64,000 bases of DNA. Source: Nyssa sinensis. Its lineage: Eukaryota; Streptophyta; Magnoliopsida; Cornales; Nyssaceae. Below the pieces are notes generated by a model. It was given only the letters and a program-made list of their open reading frames with translations, was not told the origin of the DNA and did no database searches. Each line of letters begins with the position of its first letter. The stretch's first letter is position 1. The translations under genes were made by a program, and so were the position numbers. Below are positions 20,716 to 33,505 of the stretch, piece after piece. The DNA lies in the NCBI GenBank assembly GCA_008638375.1, contig CM018041.1, positions 1,674,001 through 1,738,000 on the forward strand. The letters run 5' to 3'.

Positions 20716-20895
20716 ATGATAAGGGTTGGGATGATGGTGGAGCTATTATTGGAGGAGTACTGGGTGGCCATGGCAAGGTTCAGAGAGCAGCTTCTCCTCC
20801 CAAGGCGCATGCGCGTTCAGTTCCTTACAAGTCTTCGTTCTGCTTCCACTTCAACCATCACTCAAGACTCCTCTTCTTTCATTGTTTATTTCTGA
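20716..20895 (+). CDS. Doubtful 59-aa ORF behind TATA and GA-rich leader
   Basis: An ATG at 20716 opens a 59-codon frame (MIRVGMMVELLLEEYW...) ending TGA at 20893-20895. Upstream, if the Tat element is removed, lie two TATA-like stretches and the GA repeat, an arrangement like a plant promoter and leader. I do not recognise the protein. It may be a real micro-gene, the first exon of a gene, or chance. Confidence 0.25.
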   Translation: MIRVGMMVELLLEEYWVAMARFREQLLLPRRMRVQFLTSLRSASTSTITQDSSSFIVYF

Positions 20896-22512
20896 TCAAT
20901 CCTTTATTTCTCATACAGTATTTTTTTATTTTTGATTTTTTTTTTTTGGGATTGGTTTCTTTTTTATGCTGCTAAGGTAGCTTATATGAATTTTTTTTTT
21001 TTTGTTTAGTTTTGTGGCCATTTGAACAATATGGTGAATTCAATACGTTTTGGATTGATTATATTTTTTGTATCTTGTGATGCAAAAATATACTTTCATA
21101 TTTTCTAAGAGAAGCAATAAATGAATGCATTCGTTTTTGGGTTTGCAAAAACAATAGTTCTTTATTTATTTTTTCTTTTTTCTTACAATGTACTGTCACC
21201 AAGTCCTGGGTTCAAAATTATCTGGTACAGAGGCTCTGTTTTACTTATGGACCTGTGGTACAATAGTTTTTTTTTTTCCTGCCTTTTTGAGTTGAAGAAG
21301 AGTTATTAGTGTTAGGTAATGTATTAGTTATGTAATAGCTGTAATTAGGTGGATGATATTTACGTTAATGACAATTATAATTTAGGTTTGAAGTGTTGGA
21401 CTTGAATTATGTGGCATTTAAGATTAAAATTCGATGTGGGGTGGAAGCAACAAGAAAGTTAGATTGGTGTTTTCAATTACTCCAAGCAACAGAGCACGTT
21501 GGAATGTATCCTGGAAACCAAGTAGTATATATTGGCGTCTGGATAATGCATCTGCTGTGCCGAGCTGATGATGGGAACGTTATTGGCTTTTTGTGAATTC
21601 AATCTTTTAAATTTAAGTGTGTATTCTTCGACAGAGCACATTAGCTAGGGCCTCTTCCTTTCTAATCATGAGGCCTAAATTGCAGGTGCATCTTAGGCCA
21701 CCAAAAATAATGTTGACCCCACCTGTCATATTTATTTTATGGCTATGGTTCATGTTGGATTGTTTCATATTTAACTCTTTTGATTTATCTGTATAGTTTG
21801 TTGTCTCTTTTTTTAATATCTTGAATTTTAAAAAACTAATTTAAAATTGAGTCTTTAATTTTTATCATAGTTTCAGAGCCAAGCCATTTTCAACCGTTCA
21901 TAACTTCATTCTTAATTTCCATTGATTAAAAGGGAACTCATCAAAACTTGTTCTTTTTTTGAGTGCCACTGAAAAAAGAACCATAATCCCTAGGGGGGTT
22001 AGTGATCACCACCATTCCTTTCCCTTTGGGTCACTACAACTCCAAGTTTGGCCATAAAACTGGCTTTTGGCACAGTTATTTTCTTCTAAAAGTGTATGGC
22101 TGAAGTTGTACGTGTGATTGTGGCAGCATAACTCTTGCAGTCCTCGGGAAGAGCACCAAGGGACGTGATTGATGTAAGAGTTTTGTTTTAAAGTTATTGT
22201 AAAATGTTTTTAGTTTTTAATTTTTTCCCCTAATCTCTCTATTTTTAAATTTGGTTAGAATTGGTACAGAAAGTATATAAATTTGTAGTTTTTTATTTGA
22301 ATTAATAATTTTTTAACATTATAAATATGGTGTAATAAATTTTTATTATTAAGGTTTTCAATAATATATCAAATTTTAAATTTAGAGATTTTTTTTTTCT
22401 TTGAGTTACTAATTTCTGTATTACTTAGTTTTTAAAAAAACTGACATGTATGAGTCCTTTAACATTTTTGTGTTGCATTAGTTAGTATCATAGCAAACGT
22501 TAATCTGAATAG
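20896..22512. other. Intergenic DNA
   Basis: T-rich sequence without a supportable gene. Frames at 21121-21309 and 21393-21596 have no recognised content. Confidence 0.5.
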
Positions 22513-22644
22513 ATGGCAAACACTGGAGGCAAAAACCAAGAAAAAGAACATAGGCAACAAATTGGTGAGATGCTTCAATGGCTCAATCGCAATCCCAATA
22601 GAGACTCTCCATTTGACATGAACTGTGTCGGAAGGTTTATCTGA
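22513..22644 (+). CDS. Doubtful 43-aa ORF
   Basis: ATG 22513 to TGA 22644 encodes a hydrophilic, Asn/Gln-rich peptide (MANTGGKNQEKEHRQQIGEM...). Its codon use is less AT-biased than the flanks, which is the only reason to note it. No family recognised. It lies 30 bp left of the hAT element. Confidence 0.2.
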   Translation: MANTGGKNQEKEHRQQIGEMLQWLNRNPNRDSPFDMNCVGRFI

Positions 22645-22674
22645 TATCAATGTGCTAACAGATTCGTATGTCTA

Positions 22675-23473
22675 CAATGTTTTAAAACTTGGATCAGCCG
22701 GTTCAACCAGTTGAAGAGTCGACTGGTCCACAAAACAGTCCGATTTAACCCATCAACCTATTTTAAGTTCAAAACCGTTCTAAAAATAGAAAACCAGTAA
22801 AACCGGACGGTCCGACTGTTGAACCGGTTGACCCGGTACTGGGTCACCGGTTCACATCGATTTTTGGCTGCAATTTTTTGTTTTTTTGTATATTCAAAAT
22901 CTCAAATTTCATGCAATTTTTTGGCTGAATTTTGGTTGAGTTGAGTTGGTCTTTGACTGAATTTATTTTGGATTGTATTTAAAATTTTAAACCCTTAAAG
23001 TTTGGAACTCCAGTATTATATATTTGTATCATGTGGTATTTTATTTTATTTTATGCATGATTATTAGTGTTTGTATCTTTTTTTTCTTCATATAGTTGAA
23101 GAGTAAATTATTAGATTATACTTGGATTGGATGTTAAAATGATTTTTGTTATAATCCTTGCGATTATGGAAGAATGACAATAAAATTTCAACTTTCAACA
23201 TTGTAATAAGGTATGTCTACTATACTTTTTTCATTTTTTTCTTGAAGTTTTACATATTAAGAAAATTCATATTTTGTAAAATTTTTAATATAATTTTTAG
23301 TAATTTTTGTATAATTTTTTAAATTTAAAATATCAATAATATGTATTATTAAATTTATTAATTACATAATTATGACACCACGGTTTAATTCCGGTTGACC
23401 CGATGGTTGAACCGATAATCCGTAACTCAGACATTTTTTCGGTTCGATGAATGGGCTGGGTCTGAAAACATTG
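22675..23473. mobile_element. hAT-type non-autonomous element
   Basis: 799 bp, bounded by CAATGTTTT at the left end and AAAACATTG at the right, a 9-bp perfect terminal inverted repeat. It is flanked by a perfect 8-bp duplication, TATGTCTA (22667-22674 and 23474-23481). Both subterminal regions carry CCGGTTGA/GGTTCAACC words in opposite orientation. An 8-bp TSD with CA-starting ends is the hAT pattern. There is no transposase frame. Confidence 0.85.
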
Positions 23474-24215
23474 TATGTCTATAAAGACTACCTACTTATA
23501 AAGACAATCTTGAGTCTAAAAAATGAAGAAAACGATTATGAGATTCGTAAACTTACGAGAAGAAATCAATGGTATGTAAATTATTCAAGTGACAAGGATT
23601 TTAAAAAATTTCGTATACAATTTTAAAGATACATGTATCATAAAAGATCCTACAGAAATCAAAATTTTTAGAGTTTTCATATGAAGATTAATCTATCATC
23701 TTTCAATAATCATATTTATATCAAGACAACAACTTCTATTGTAAAGAAAAGAAGAAGAAAGCCTAGAACTAATAGATCAAGGTGTGGATGTTGTAATACC
23801 AATAGATTTCAATTTGCTGATGAAAAGAAAACTCATCAAAAATAGTTAAATTAAAATTTTTATATAAGAATTATAAATAATGATTAATATTTTTGTAATA
23901 GTAATGTCAAATCATATGCAAATATTTTTCTTTAAATAATAGTAACAAATATATAGAATGCATCCAAATGTGTGAAAATTACAATTTTTATAATTATAGA
24001 AAGAAAAAAAAGTATAACTGTTGGATCTAACTTATTCTTATTTTTTGTTAAATATTATAATCAAACTTTTAAATTTTTATTTTTTCTAATTATTCAAACT
24101 ACATTTAGTAATAATTTATTTTATAAATTTTATGAAATTAAAATTTAATTTTGTTACTGAATTTTAAATTGTCCCCACTAACATGAAATCTTAGCTCTGC
24201 CCGTATAAATATCTC

Positions 24216-25090
24216 ATTTATAACATGCATGTCTTGGTAATTATATTTACAATAAATTACACTAATCTCTTCTAAGGTATTCGATTATTGCAAAAAAATT
24301 TCATGAAATTTTTAAAATGACACTAACCTTTCATATTTTTACCTACAAACTACAAACACCTCTCCTTTGCCCAATTTTTTAAAATAACAAAAGTGCCCTT
24401 TTCATTTTATGTTTTTTTTTTTCATCAAATTTTCTAACTTTTTTAAAATTTTTTTATTTCATATGAAAATAAATTGAAGATAAATAACTTATATTTTGTT
24501 AGGCAAAGAAGATTTTTAATTAATATTTATTTGAAAATGGGAAAAAAAGTTAGAAAAATTGATCAAGATTTCTTAAAAATGCAAAAAACAAAAAAAGTAA
24601 ATAAAATTAAATAGGCAATTTTGTTATTTAAAAAAAAAAAAGGCTAGAAGAAAGGTATTTGTAATTTGTCAATAAAAAAAATAAAAGTTAGTGTCATTTT
24701 AAAAATATCATAAAAGTCTTTGTAATTGTCAGAAACATCATGGGTGATTAGTGTAATTTATCATTATATTTATTAATTCAACATAATTAAAGTCAAAACT
24801 TAAAAGTATTGTAAGTGGGAAGAATTATGACATCTTGAAATAAAACTTCTTTACTTGAAAAAATATTAAGAATTTTTTATGTCTTAAGTTAAGCATTATA
24901 TGTATATTTTATAAAAAGTCAAAATATTGTTAAAAAATTATATATAAGGTCTTATTTTTTGTACCAAAAATTATTTACATGTAAAATATAATAATTGATT
25001 AATGAAAGTATGATAAAACTTAATACTTAATAATTGTAATAATTAATAAAACTTTAATCTACCAAATATATTATTTATAAGAGAGTTGAT
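24216..25090. repeat. Dispersed repeat, copy A (interrupted by MITE)
   Basis: The parts 24216-24249 and 24773 to about 25090 align with 55535-55870. Shared words include CATAATTAAAGT, AAGGTCTTATTTTT and ATAAGAGAGTTGAT. The 24250-24762 element is absent from the other copy. Probably an old repeat of about 330 bp; class unknown. Confidence 0.65.
24250..24762. mobile_element. Mutator-type MITE with long inverted arms
   Basis: 513 bp. The left arm, starting near AATAAATTACACTAATC, is mirrored by the right end, GATTAGTGTAATTTATC. Similarity between arms continues for about 150 bp (for example AAAATGACACTAAC against GTTAGTGTCATTTT). It is flanked by the 10-bp direct repeat ATTATATTTA (24240-24249 and 24763-24772). 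Long arms with a 9-10 bp duplication indicate a Mutator-like origin. It encodes nothing. Confidence 0.8.
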
Positions 25091-25167
25091 GGTACTGAGT
25101 TGCAAAAAAGGAGGCTTTGTTCATTTGATTTCTGGAGTGCATTCCGTTTGACAACTAACATTATTAG

Positions 25168-25961
25168 TTGGGGTGTAACTTGGATGTGCCAACTCGAATT
25201 TTTTAGGGCTCGAGTTTCATATTTTATATTTTGGACTGAGCTTGGGCAAAAAAACTTAAACCAGATTTAAAATAGGGTTTGGTTTGGGTTAATACTTTGA
25301 AAATCCGAGCCTAACCCGAACCCTGAATTCAATATTTTATATATTATATTTTTTATACTTTAATTATTCATTATTAGATTTATATGATTTTCTTACAAGA
25401 ATTACTATTTATATTTTTATAATTTCAAAAACTTGTTAACTTTTAACATTTTTTCAAAATTAAATTATGTTAAAGAAATTATTTTAACAATTTCTGGTTT
25501 CTTTTAGAAGGATAAATTGTTAAAAATTATTGGAGCTTTTAGTGTATAATCAAAATAAGAAAAGAAATAGCCATTTATATTTTTATAATTTCAAAAACTT
25601 GTTAACTTTTAACATTTTTTCAAAATTAAATTAAGTTGAAGGAATTATTTTAACAATTTATGGTTTCTTTTAGAAGGATAAATTGTTAAAAATTATTGGA
25701 GCTTTTAGTGTATAATTAAAATAAGAAAAGAGATAGCAATTTATTAAAAAAAATGTGAATACAAAAAATAGAATTAATAATCGGGTTCGTGTCAAGCTCG
25801 GGTTGAACCCGATACTCGTGAATTTTAATTCGAGTTGGGCTTAAGTTGAGTTTTCGGGTTTAAGGTTGGGTTTGGGCCAGGACTCGAGTTAATAGTTTTA
25901 GAACTTGGGTTGGACTTGAACATGACTCAATTCAAACTCGCCTACCTCAGTTACACCCCTA
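25168..25961. mobile_element. hAT-like MITE with GGGGTGTAACT ends
   Basis: The left end TTGGGGTGTAACT and right end AGTTACACCCCTA are inverted copies, followed inward by CTCGAGTT/AACTCGAG-type words typical of a common plant hAT MITE. The target duplication is imperfect (ATTATTAG against ATTATTGA). It contains a 166-bp tandem duplication. Confidence 0.55.
25407..25738. repeat. 166-bp tandem duplication
   Basis: 25407-25572 repeats as 25573-25738 with a few mismatches. Both copies contain AAACTTGTTAACTTTTAAC and GGAGCTTTTAGTGTATAA. Confidence 0.85.
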
Positions 25962-26400
25962 ATTATTGATGGGTCCCATAAGCGATATGAACTATATTTT
26001 TATGAGAGAAATATGAGAAAAGTGGACTATATGAGTTGAGTTGTCAATATTTTCTCTTTTAGATCATTTTCAATAATGAGTTTACTTTAAGTTTGAATTT
26101 GAGTCTCATATTTTTTTTAATTATTATTTAAATTTGAGTCAATAAATAAATAATAAGTATACTAATTTAGATCAAAATTTGAGTTAAAATTTATTTAAAT
26201 ATGAATTTGAGTAATTAATAAAAATAATTTTTATCAAATTTAAATTTATTTCAAGATTTGACTGATTATGAGATCCTCTTAGGTAACCAAAATCTCATCT
26301 TTAAAGTCATAAAAAAAAATCTCTTTACATTCAAATCCCGTAAAGTATTTATGATTATATTATGAAAAATTTAACAAAAGCGAAAAATAAGGACAAGTCT
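25962..26400. other. Intergenic DNA upstream of the 1096-aa gene
   Basis: AT-rich. No gene seen. Confidence 0.5.
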
Positions 26401-26739
26401 CACTCGCCAGAACACTTCGCTTTGAAGGGGGAGAGAGACAATTCTGGTCGCTGGCGTTCGTTCACTGGTGCGGTTTTTCCCTAAAATCTCTTCATTTCTG
26501 TTCCCCTTGGGCATATTATTTAGTATTCTGATACAAATTACGTGCATTATCGATATATATCGACATAGAGAAAAATATGTGTTTGTGCCGTTTAATTATG
26601 TTGTTCTTGATCAGTTGACCGACCTGCATCTCGACCAGTTTGATTTCTTATTCTTGATAGTCGATTACTTTACTCTTGATTCGATGAAAATATTTTTGTG
26701 TTTTGTATCAGTTGACTGAATTATCTTCTACAGAAAGTA

Positions 26740-29700
26740 ATGATGGGTTTAGGGTCTTTGGGTAATGGAGGATCGTCATCATCGTCGTCCAATTTATCGG
26801 CTTCAGCTCCACCTTTTAGTGTTGATCGCTCCAACCCAAAACCCCCACTTTTCCATCTCACTGAATCCTTTAGTTCTTCATTTCACAATTGGCAATATTC
26901 TCACTCTTCGGCTTCTACACCCGATTTCTTTGGTAATCCCGTCACGGAAGTGGATTCTATTCGGACCACTTACCTGCCCTCCATGAATGATCATCTATAC
27001 TCGGGTTCTCAGTCTATCTCCTCACCAAGTACCCACTGGCCTCCTTTAAACCCTACTGTTAAAAATGAAACAAATGCATTCTCATATCTTCAATATTCAG
27101 GTGGCATACCAACTAATCATGTTGATTCTAAACCATATTATCCCTCATATGTTCCACCAGTTGATGATGATACCCCCTTGGTGTCCCTTAATGAACCTAG
27201 TTATGATTTGTTGTCTTCCTCGCTTGTTGTCCCCTTGGATGGATCCTCTCAAGTTGATTATACTGAAAGCTTATCCGGTTTGGAGTATACAACACAGTGG
27301 GGTGGCTTTTGGAATGGATTGGCAGACCGGGAGCAGGGTAAACGCTTAGAGCTTGATAGGAGTTTCTGCTCAGAGGAGATGGATGTTGCTGGTTCGTATG
27401 CATACAAGGATTATATGAAGCAAGGTATTGCTACTTCTCTCTAGAATGGTAATCATTATAATCATATATTTTTCACATATTCTTATCATTATTGTGATAT
27501 TAGCTCATGTCCATCACCAAGGGCTAGCTTAAGTGGTGTATCTTCCACCTCCCAAAGAGGAGTTTGATGGTTCAAGCTGTAAATGGGCCGAAGTGGGTGT
27601 GTAGCACTTATAAAAAAAAAATAGCTCTCACCTTTTTAGGTTTAAAATTGATTCAGTGTAATTGTTTCAATCTATTTTCAGCATGTGCCTCGTTCTTCCT
27701 TTGAAAATTACTTTACATAGGGAATACATGATTGCCACATTTTTATTTGATTTTGATGATCTCTTTGGTTGGCTTATCTTTTCGTATGCTCGTGTTCAGT
27801 TTGTCTAACTTTTTTTTTCTTCTATTTTTTAAATTAATAATAATGCTCTTCGGTATCAATTTGTTATCTCTGTCTTAACCAAGGATCTAATGCAACAAAG
27901 GTGTGAGCAAAAATATGCCTCGATCACCTTGTCCTTCTTCTCCCCTCTCTAGGAGGTGTGTGTGGCAGTTATTACAAAAGTCTAACTTGATTTTTTTTTT
28001 TTTTTTTAGCAATATTTCTTGTCAATCTGTATAACCTAGTTTGTCCTAGTACTACTATACCTATTTTTTCCAGCTGGGGGGGAGGCATTCCGTTCTTCCT
28101 TTGGCTTTCAACTAAATATTATTAAGTTGGAGGGTTAAGGCTATGGGCATTGCAGGGTCAAAGAGAAGGTTGAAAGACTTGATGGCCTATAACTTCACTA
28201 AATTTGGGGCTGGAGCTGCAAGTAAACTGAACTGCTTGTGAATAGCTTGGACTGCACTTTTTAAGAAGCCTGTTAACCAATTAAATGAACCATGTTTGAA
28301 CTTGCTTCAAGCTCAATTTCTTATGAAGCAAGCTTGAACAGCAGCACCGAGGATGGCTTGGTTAGGCACGTGCATAGCTGGTGTAGGTGTTATCCATTTA
28401 TGTATAAAATCTTTTATGAAACTGAAAATTACATTCAAAATACTTGTTGACTAGTGATATAATGTCAATGAATTGTGGCAAAAAATCAGCAAAGATTATA
28501 GATATTAGCACCTTAAAAGTGCTGGACTTTGGCTTAAAATTGAGTGTTAGATAGTCTATTAAAATCAATTGAGGCTCATGAAGAAAGCTTGTGTTCAGAA
28601 ACATATAAATGAACTAAGCTTGAACATGCTAGTTGAGCTCATGGCAAGGCTTGGGCTTAGATTGAACACATCAAAATTTTAAACCAAGCATAAGCGGCCC
28701 AATACTCAGCTCAACTTGGTTCCACTGTGCCCAAATGTGGCCCTGGATAGAGTGGATTGGAAAATCAGGGTTTGTGTAGCTGACCCCAAATAGTTGGGAT
28801 TATGCCAAAAGATTTCACAATATCTTTTTGTGAAAAATTGCTAGTTATTTTGTTAAGTCATACTTTACAGTTTACAGTTTATACATCCTGTAGAGATGGT
28901 ATTCCATGCTAAATACTCGGAAGCAAAGGAGTTGGCTTAATTGGTGATGTGTGCTTGTTGGGTTTCAGGTCTCTCTCTCTCTCTATTCCAATTATGGTTT
29001 TTGTGATGATTATGAAGGTATTCTAGCAAAGCATAGGTGTTAGGAACACATCTCATGTCTTACTCATATAGAATCTGTTTCTTATTCTGTATCTATCTGC
29101 TCTCAATTGCATTCTACAAAATCGTTTCCCACTATATGAGGTTGGCTGGAAGAATTCTATTCTGCCATTCCACTCTAGGTAGTGCTTGTCTGTAGGGTAT
29201 TTCTATTCTACACTAGAGGATGAATAACAAAGAGTAATATGCATTTGCCTATGTCAAATGGTTTGCTAGAGTTTTGTATTTCGTGGCAGATGCCTGAACA
29301 GCCAAAAAACACACTTAACTGGGAACATGCCTTTCCCAAGTTGCATTCTGGGTTTACACCTACTCTGAGTCTTTCTACTGTAGTTTGCCACACTCATGTA
29401 GCAAAACCTATTGAAATTGTTGATTCAAGCGCTCTCCAGGAAATTTCTGTGAGAATGAATTGTGGACTTCCAATGAGACAAGCACACATTTGTCTATTAC
29501 TTCATTTCTTCCTGTGCAGTCATTGGACATTTCCTGATGTACATCAACTGACATGTTTCCTGGTTTTCTTCTTATCCTTGTGTCACCTTCAACTCGAACG
29601 ACATGCACGCTCTCCCTGGATTAATTATTCAACAATCTATAAATGTATTCTCTGTGAAAGGAAGAAAAGGAGGAGGAGGAGGAGGAGGAGGAGGGGAGGG

Positions 29701-32700
29701 GGGGGGGGAATAAATTATAATGAATATGTCTTCGATAGGTGTAGCTAAACCAAAGAGTACTTTTGGTATTATAATTACCTAATTCTGGACATTTTGAAAG
29801 CAGTCTTGGAATTGTGTTCTAAATATCCTTCATTATTCACATTATCATGCAGGAGCTTGTATAGCTCAGAGCTTGAGAAAATGTGAACAAGAGGCTGCCA
29901 TTCCACAGAGAAAATCTGTTAATGTTCTGGGAAGAGAAAACTGTGATGTATCTTTAAGTACAGGACAATTGGATGGGAAACCGTTTCTAGTGCAAAATCC
30001 CACTTTCATTCCTGTTGAATCCTCAAGAACATCTTTGTTGGGCTCTACTTCTATACTTCCAGAATCTCATCTGCAGGGACCATCCCTAGAGTCAGCCATG
30101 AATTCTTTGAACAGTCAAAAGCCACCCAACCCTTCATATGAGAAATGCTTCCAACCTGACAAGATATCAGTAACAAAACATTTTCCTGCACTTGTCATAA
30201 GACCACCACCCATTGGCACCACTTCTACAGCACCAAAGGCAGTTCCTTCTGAAACTGTGAATTATATTCACAATAATGCTGCAGTTAACAGTAAGGAATT
30301 TGATGGTCACAATTCCACGAAGATAAAGGTGCTCGACTTGCCACAGAGTTCTGAATTCAAAGAAAGACTCTGGGACACAAGCCAACTCTGCTTCCACCTA
30401 GGAACAAATGATCCCATCTTTGTTGCATCATTCTCAGATAAAAAAGAAGAGCTGACAAGCAACTTGGTTGGTAAGGATGCCGTGGCCCATACGTTCAAAT
30501 CAAGATCTGGATTTGAATTCCCTGATATAAATGTCCCAGATGGCTTCGCTTTGGCAGTTGATGGTGCTAAAACTGTTAGTTCTGTTGAGAATCCTACTGA
30601 GAGTTTAGATCATCATAATCCTGCCGTGGATTCACCCTGCTGGAAAGGAGCTCCGACTTCTCATTTTTCTCCATTTGAAGTTTCTAAAGTTGGGACTCCG
30701 CAGGATCTTATGAATACATTTGAAGCATCCAATAGTTTGAATATTCAAGGGACTCAGATCCTCCCTCTTGATACTGATGATACTGTAAAAATCTCCTTTC
30801 AAAAACCATGTGAGGATAGTGTGCACCATGAGAATGAGTGTGGGGGAAATGGTTCATCCGTTTCTCCAAACAGATCTTTAAGTGCTAATTGTGCAGCCAA
30901 ACAACATCGGTCAGATGCTGTGAATGCAGGTCTGGATTGTCCAAATCTCAGCACCTGCAATGGAGTTCAATTCTCTACTGATGTTGACTACCCAAGAAAA
31001 GAATATAACCTGCCAAATGACTCAAAACCTTCTCCCACGAAGCAACTGAATCTTGAAGAGGGTGATTTTACATCTAAAATAATGTTCAAATTGGAGGCTG
31101 GTGTTGCAGACATTGAGATGGATACCATTGATGCTTCAGAAGATGGTTGTGTTCCATTCAATGCTATGGAATATGTCTCATGTTTTCCTTCTGGAGAAGA
31201 TGGTAGTAAGCCTACCAAACTGCATGGGAGGGTATCAACACCAAAAATAAATGTCCAGATGCTGGTTAATGCAATGCATAACCTTTCAGAATTGCTTCTA
31301 TTCCATTGTTCAAATGATGCAACTGTACTGAATGAACAAGATCGTGTGGCCCTTGAGCACGCCATTAACAATCTTAATGTGTGTATCTCACAGAAGACAG
31401 CACATATGACTCCTACACTAAAATCAGTGCTTCCCCAGCAAGGCATTTCTCTTAAATTTGGAGAGCTACCTGATTTTCATGAGGTATGTGCTTGTTTTTC
31501 CAATTTATTTTGGATGTTTCATCAACACTATCTTATCATATTTTTAATTTATGGTAAAGGGTTCAACTTTGATTGGAATTATCCAAGCATTGGTGAACTC
31601 TTTGAGTTGCTGTAGATGTGAACATTATATTATCTATTTGACAAGTTTTGGGTATATTTATTTGATTATATTATGAAAATGACCTCTCTTTTGTTTTCCT
31701 TGAAGTAATATTAATATATTCCGCATTTCATGAAACATCATCATTATTTGTTTCTTTCCATTTTGGTTTGGTATATAAATTTTAATATTAATTGAGTGAG
31801 TGATGCTTCCCCTTTCATAATTCCTGCATTGTTAAGTTTTGTGGTTTATAACATATATTCTAATACTGGGCTCCGTTGTTCAATAATTGATGTTTGTGTA
31901 TATGAATACCCATAATCTTTAGTGGAATCAGGTTTGGTATCTTTGAATCTTTGGGATATATATTTTATAGTTTTTTTATCATTAAGCTGTATAATGTCTT
32001 CTCTAGGGAGACGGAGCAGGCAGGCCTAAGGTGACAAGAGCAGTAGCTGCTAATTCTCATGATCAGCTTGATTGTCAGCATATGCACGAGGAAAAGAGGA
32101 ACTCTAATGCACATAGTAAGAAAGTTCACAAATTTCCAGATTTTGTTTCTTTAAGGGATGACGCAGATGTTGTGAGAGATGATTGCATGGTCCAGGTGTG
32201 CTCTTTTTCCTGTTCTTTGTGTCAAAAAATAATCACACAGAATCTGTTTTCTTCCTTGAAAGGGAGGAAATATTAGACTTTTTTTCCCTTAAGAAAACCT
32301 TGGCTCTTTGGTCATGAATCCTGGTCTACAGGCTATAAAGAAGGTTCTGAATGAGAATTTCCATAGCGAAGAAGAAATACAACCACAAGCTCTCCTGTAC
32401 AAGAATCTATGGCTTGAAGCAGAAGCTGCAGTATGTTCTATCAACTATAGAGCTCGTTTTGATCGTCTAAAGATTGAGATGGAGAGATGCAAATTGCACG
32501 GGGCAAAAGGTTAAAACACTACCTCCAAAACTACTCCTTCTCTTGCCTTTCTTTTCTCTAATTTTCTTATCCTTTGGACCAAAAATAGTAATAATAACTT
32601 TTTGTGCTTCAGAGTTCTCAGAAGATGCTAGGGCTGTAGAGAAACTACCAATCTCTGGGGTTTGTCCTGACCCTCTACCAATCTCTGGGGTTTCTCCTGA

Positions 32701-33220
32701 CCCAGACATAACTCACAAACTGACAACTGAGGCTAAAGATAGCCCCATCCAATATACCTCCATTCAGGATTCTCCCATTTCAAGCACTACCAGCCTTGTA
32801 GATGATGTTGAGGCTTCCACAATGGCCAGATTTCATATCCTAAAGTGCCGGGGTGACAACTCAAACTCCAAGAATATGGAAAGGCAACAATTGCCGGAGG
32901 TGGATGATGCTGCTTTTGCAGTTAAGAGAAAGTGCTGGCCATTTGTTGGGTACCAGTCAGAGGGTGGAATTTTGGATGTTGAATTGGAACCTCTGATGCA
33001 GCATCACGGTGGTAACCATAGTGGAGAAAATTTTGGCTTCTATATTGACGGTTCTGATTATGAAACTGTGAAAGACTTTCGTGCATGCGTCACTGATGAT
33101 CCAGTCACCCAATCTTGTAGAAACAACAGGCTGGAGAATCAACTTCCTTCAGGGTGCTATGATAGCTCTTCATCAGATTGGGAACATGTTCTGAAGGATG
33201 AGTTCCCATTGCAGAACTGA
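26740..33220 (+). CDS. Uncharacterised 1096-aa plant protein
   Basis: Five coding exons: 26740-27424, 29853-31483, 32007-32195, 32332-32509 and 32613-33220. All junctions are GT-AG and all keep frame, giving 1096 aa from ATG 26740 (a second ATG follows at once). An acceptor at about 26730-26733 suggests a non-coding first exon near 26400-26480. The protein is Ser/Pro/Asn-rich and looks largely disordered. The best-conserved-looking parts are a segment ending VLPQQGISLKFGELPDF and an exon-4 segment, LLYKNLWLEAEAA...RFDRLKIEMERCK, predicted helical. No transmembrane segment, signal peptide or catalytic motif is visible. I believe this is a plant-specific family of unknown role; I do not assign a function. 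Exon 5 contains a 30-bp in-frame duplication. AATAAAATAAAATAAAA after the stop may give the poly(A) signal. Confidence 0.85.
27507..27621 (+). mobile_element. Probable tRNA-derived SINE in intron 1
   Basis: Box A-like TAGCTTAAGTGG (near 27525) and box B-like GGTTCAAGC (near 27571) are spaced as in plant SINEs. An A-run ends the unit at about 27621. TAGCTC occurs on both sides (27501 and 27622) as a short possible target duplication. Confidence 0.45.
32646..32705 (+). repeat. 30-bp in-frame tandem duplication in exon 5
   Basis: Two adjacent copies encode LPISGVCPDP and LPISGVSPDP, differing at one base within the repeat and one at its end. Confidence 0.9.
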
Positions 33221-33467
33221 TGATCTTCAATTTGAGATCCAGAGGATGTGTATACACTTGTGGTTTGGGTTCCCACAAAGAAATAAAATAAAATAAAAGA
33301 GTAATTTATGTACATATATTTGTGGTCTTAACAAGAGTACTCTCCAAACTTGTAAAAACCTGTTGAACTTGGTTTGAATTTTCAGAACCTGTATTATCTT
33401 GTTCTGTTATTTGTACAATGCTTTGTTTGGTGGAGCCACTTCGTGTTGCTTAAATACATTATATTGA

Positions 33468-33505
<38 letters not shown>

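Noticed and set aside
29239..29748. 169-codon frame in intron 1 of the 1096-aa gene
   Set aside because: Low-complexity Arg/Gly end from a GGA/G run, no domain, no start context, and it lies in a well-defined intron.
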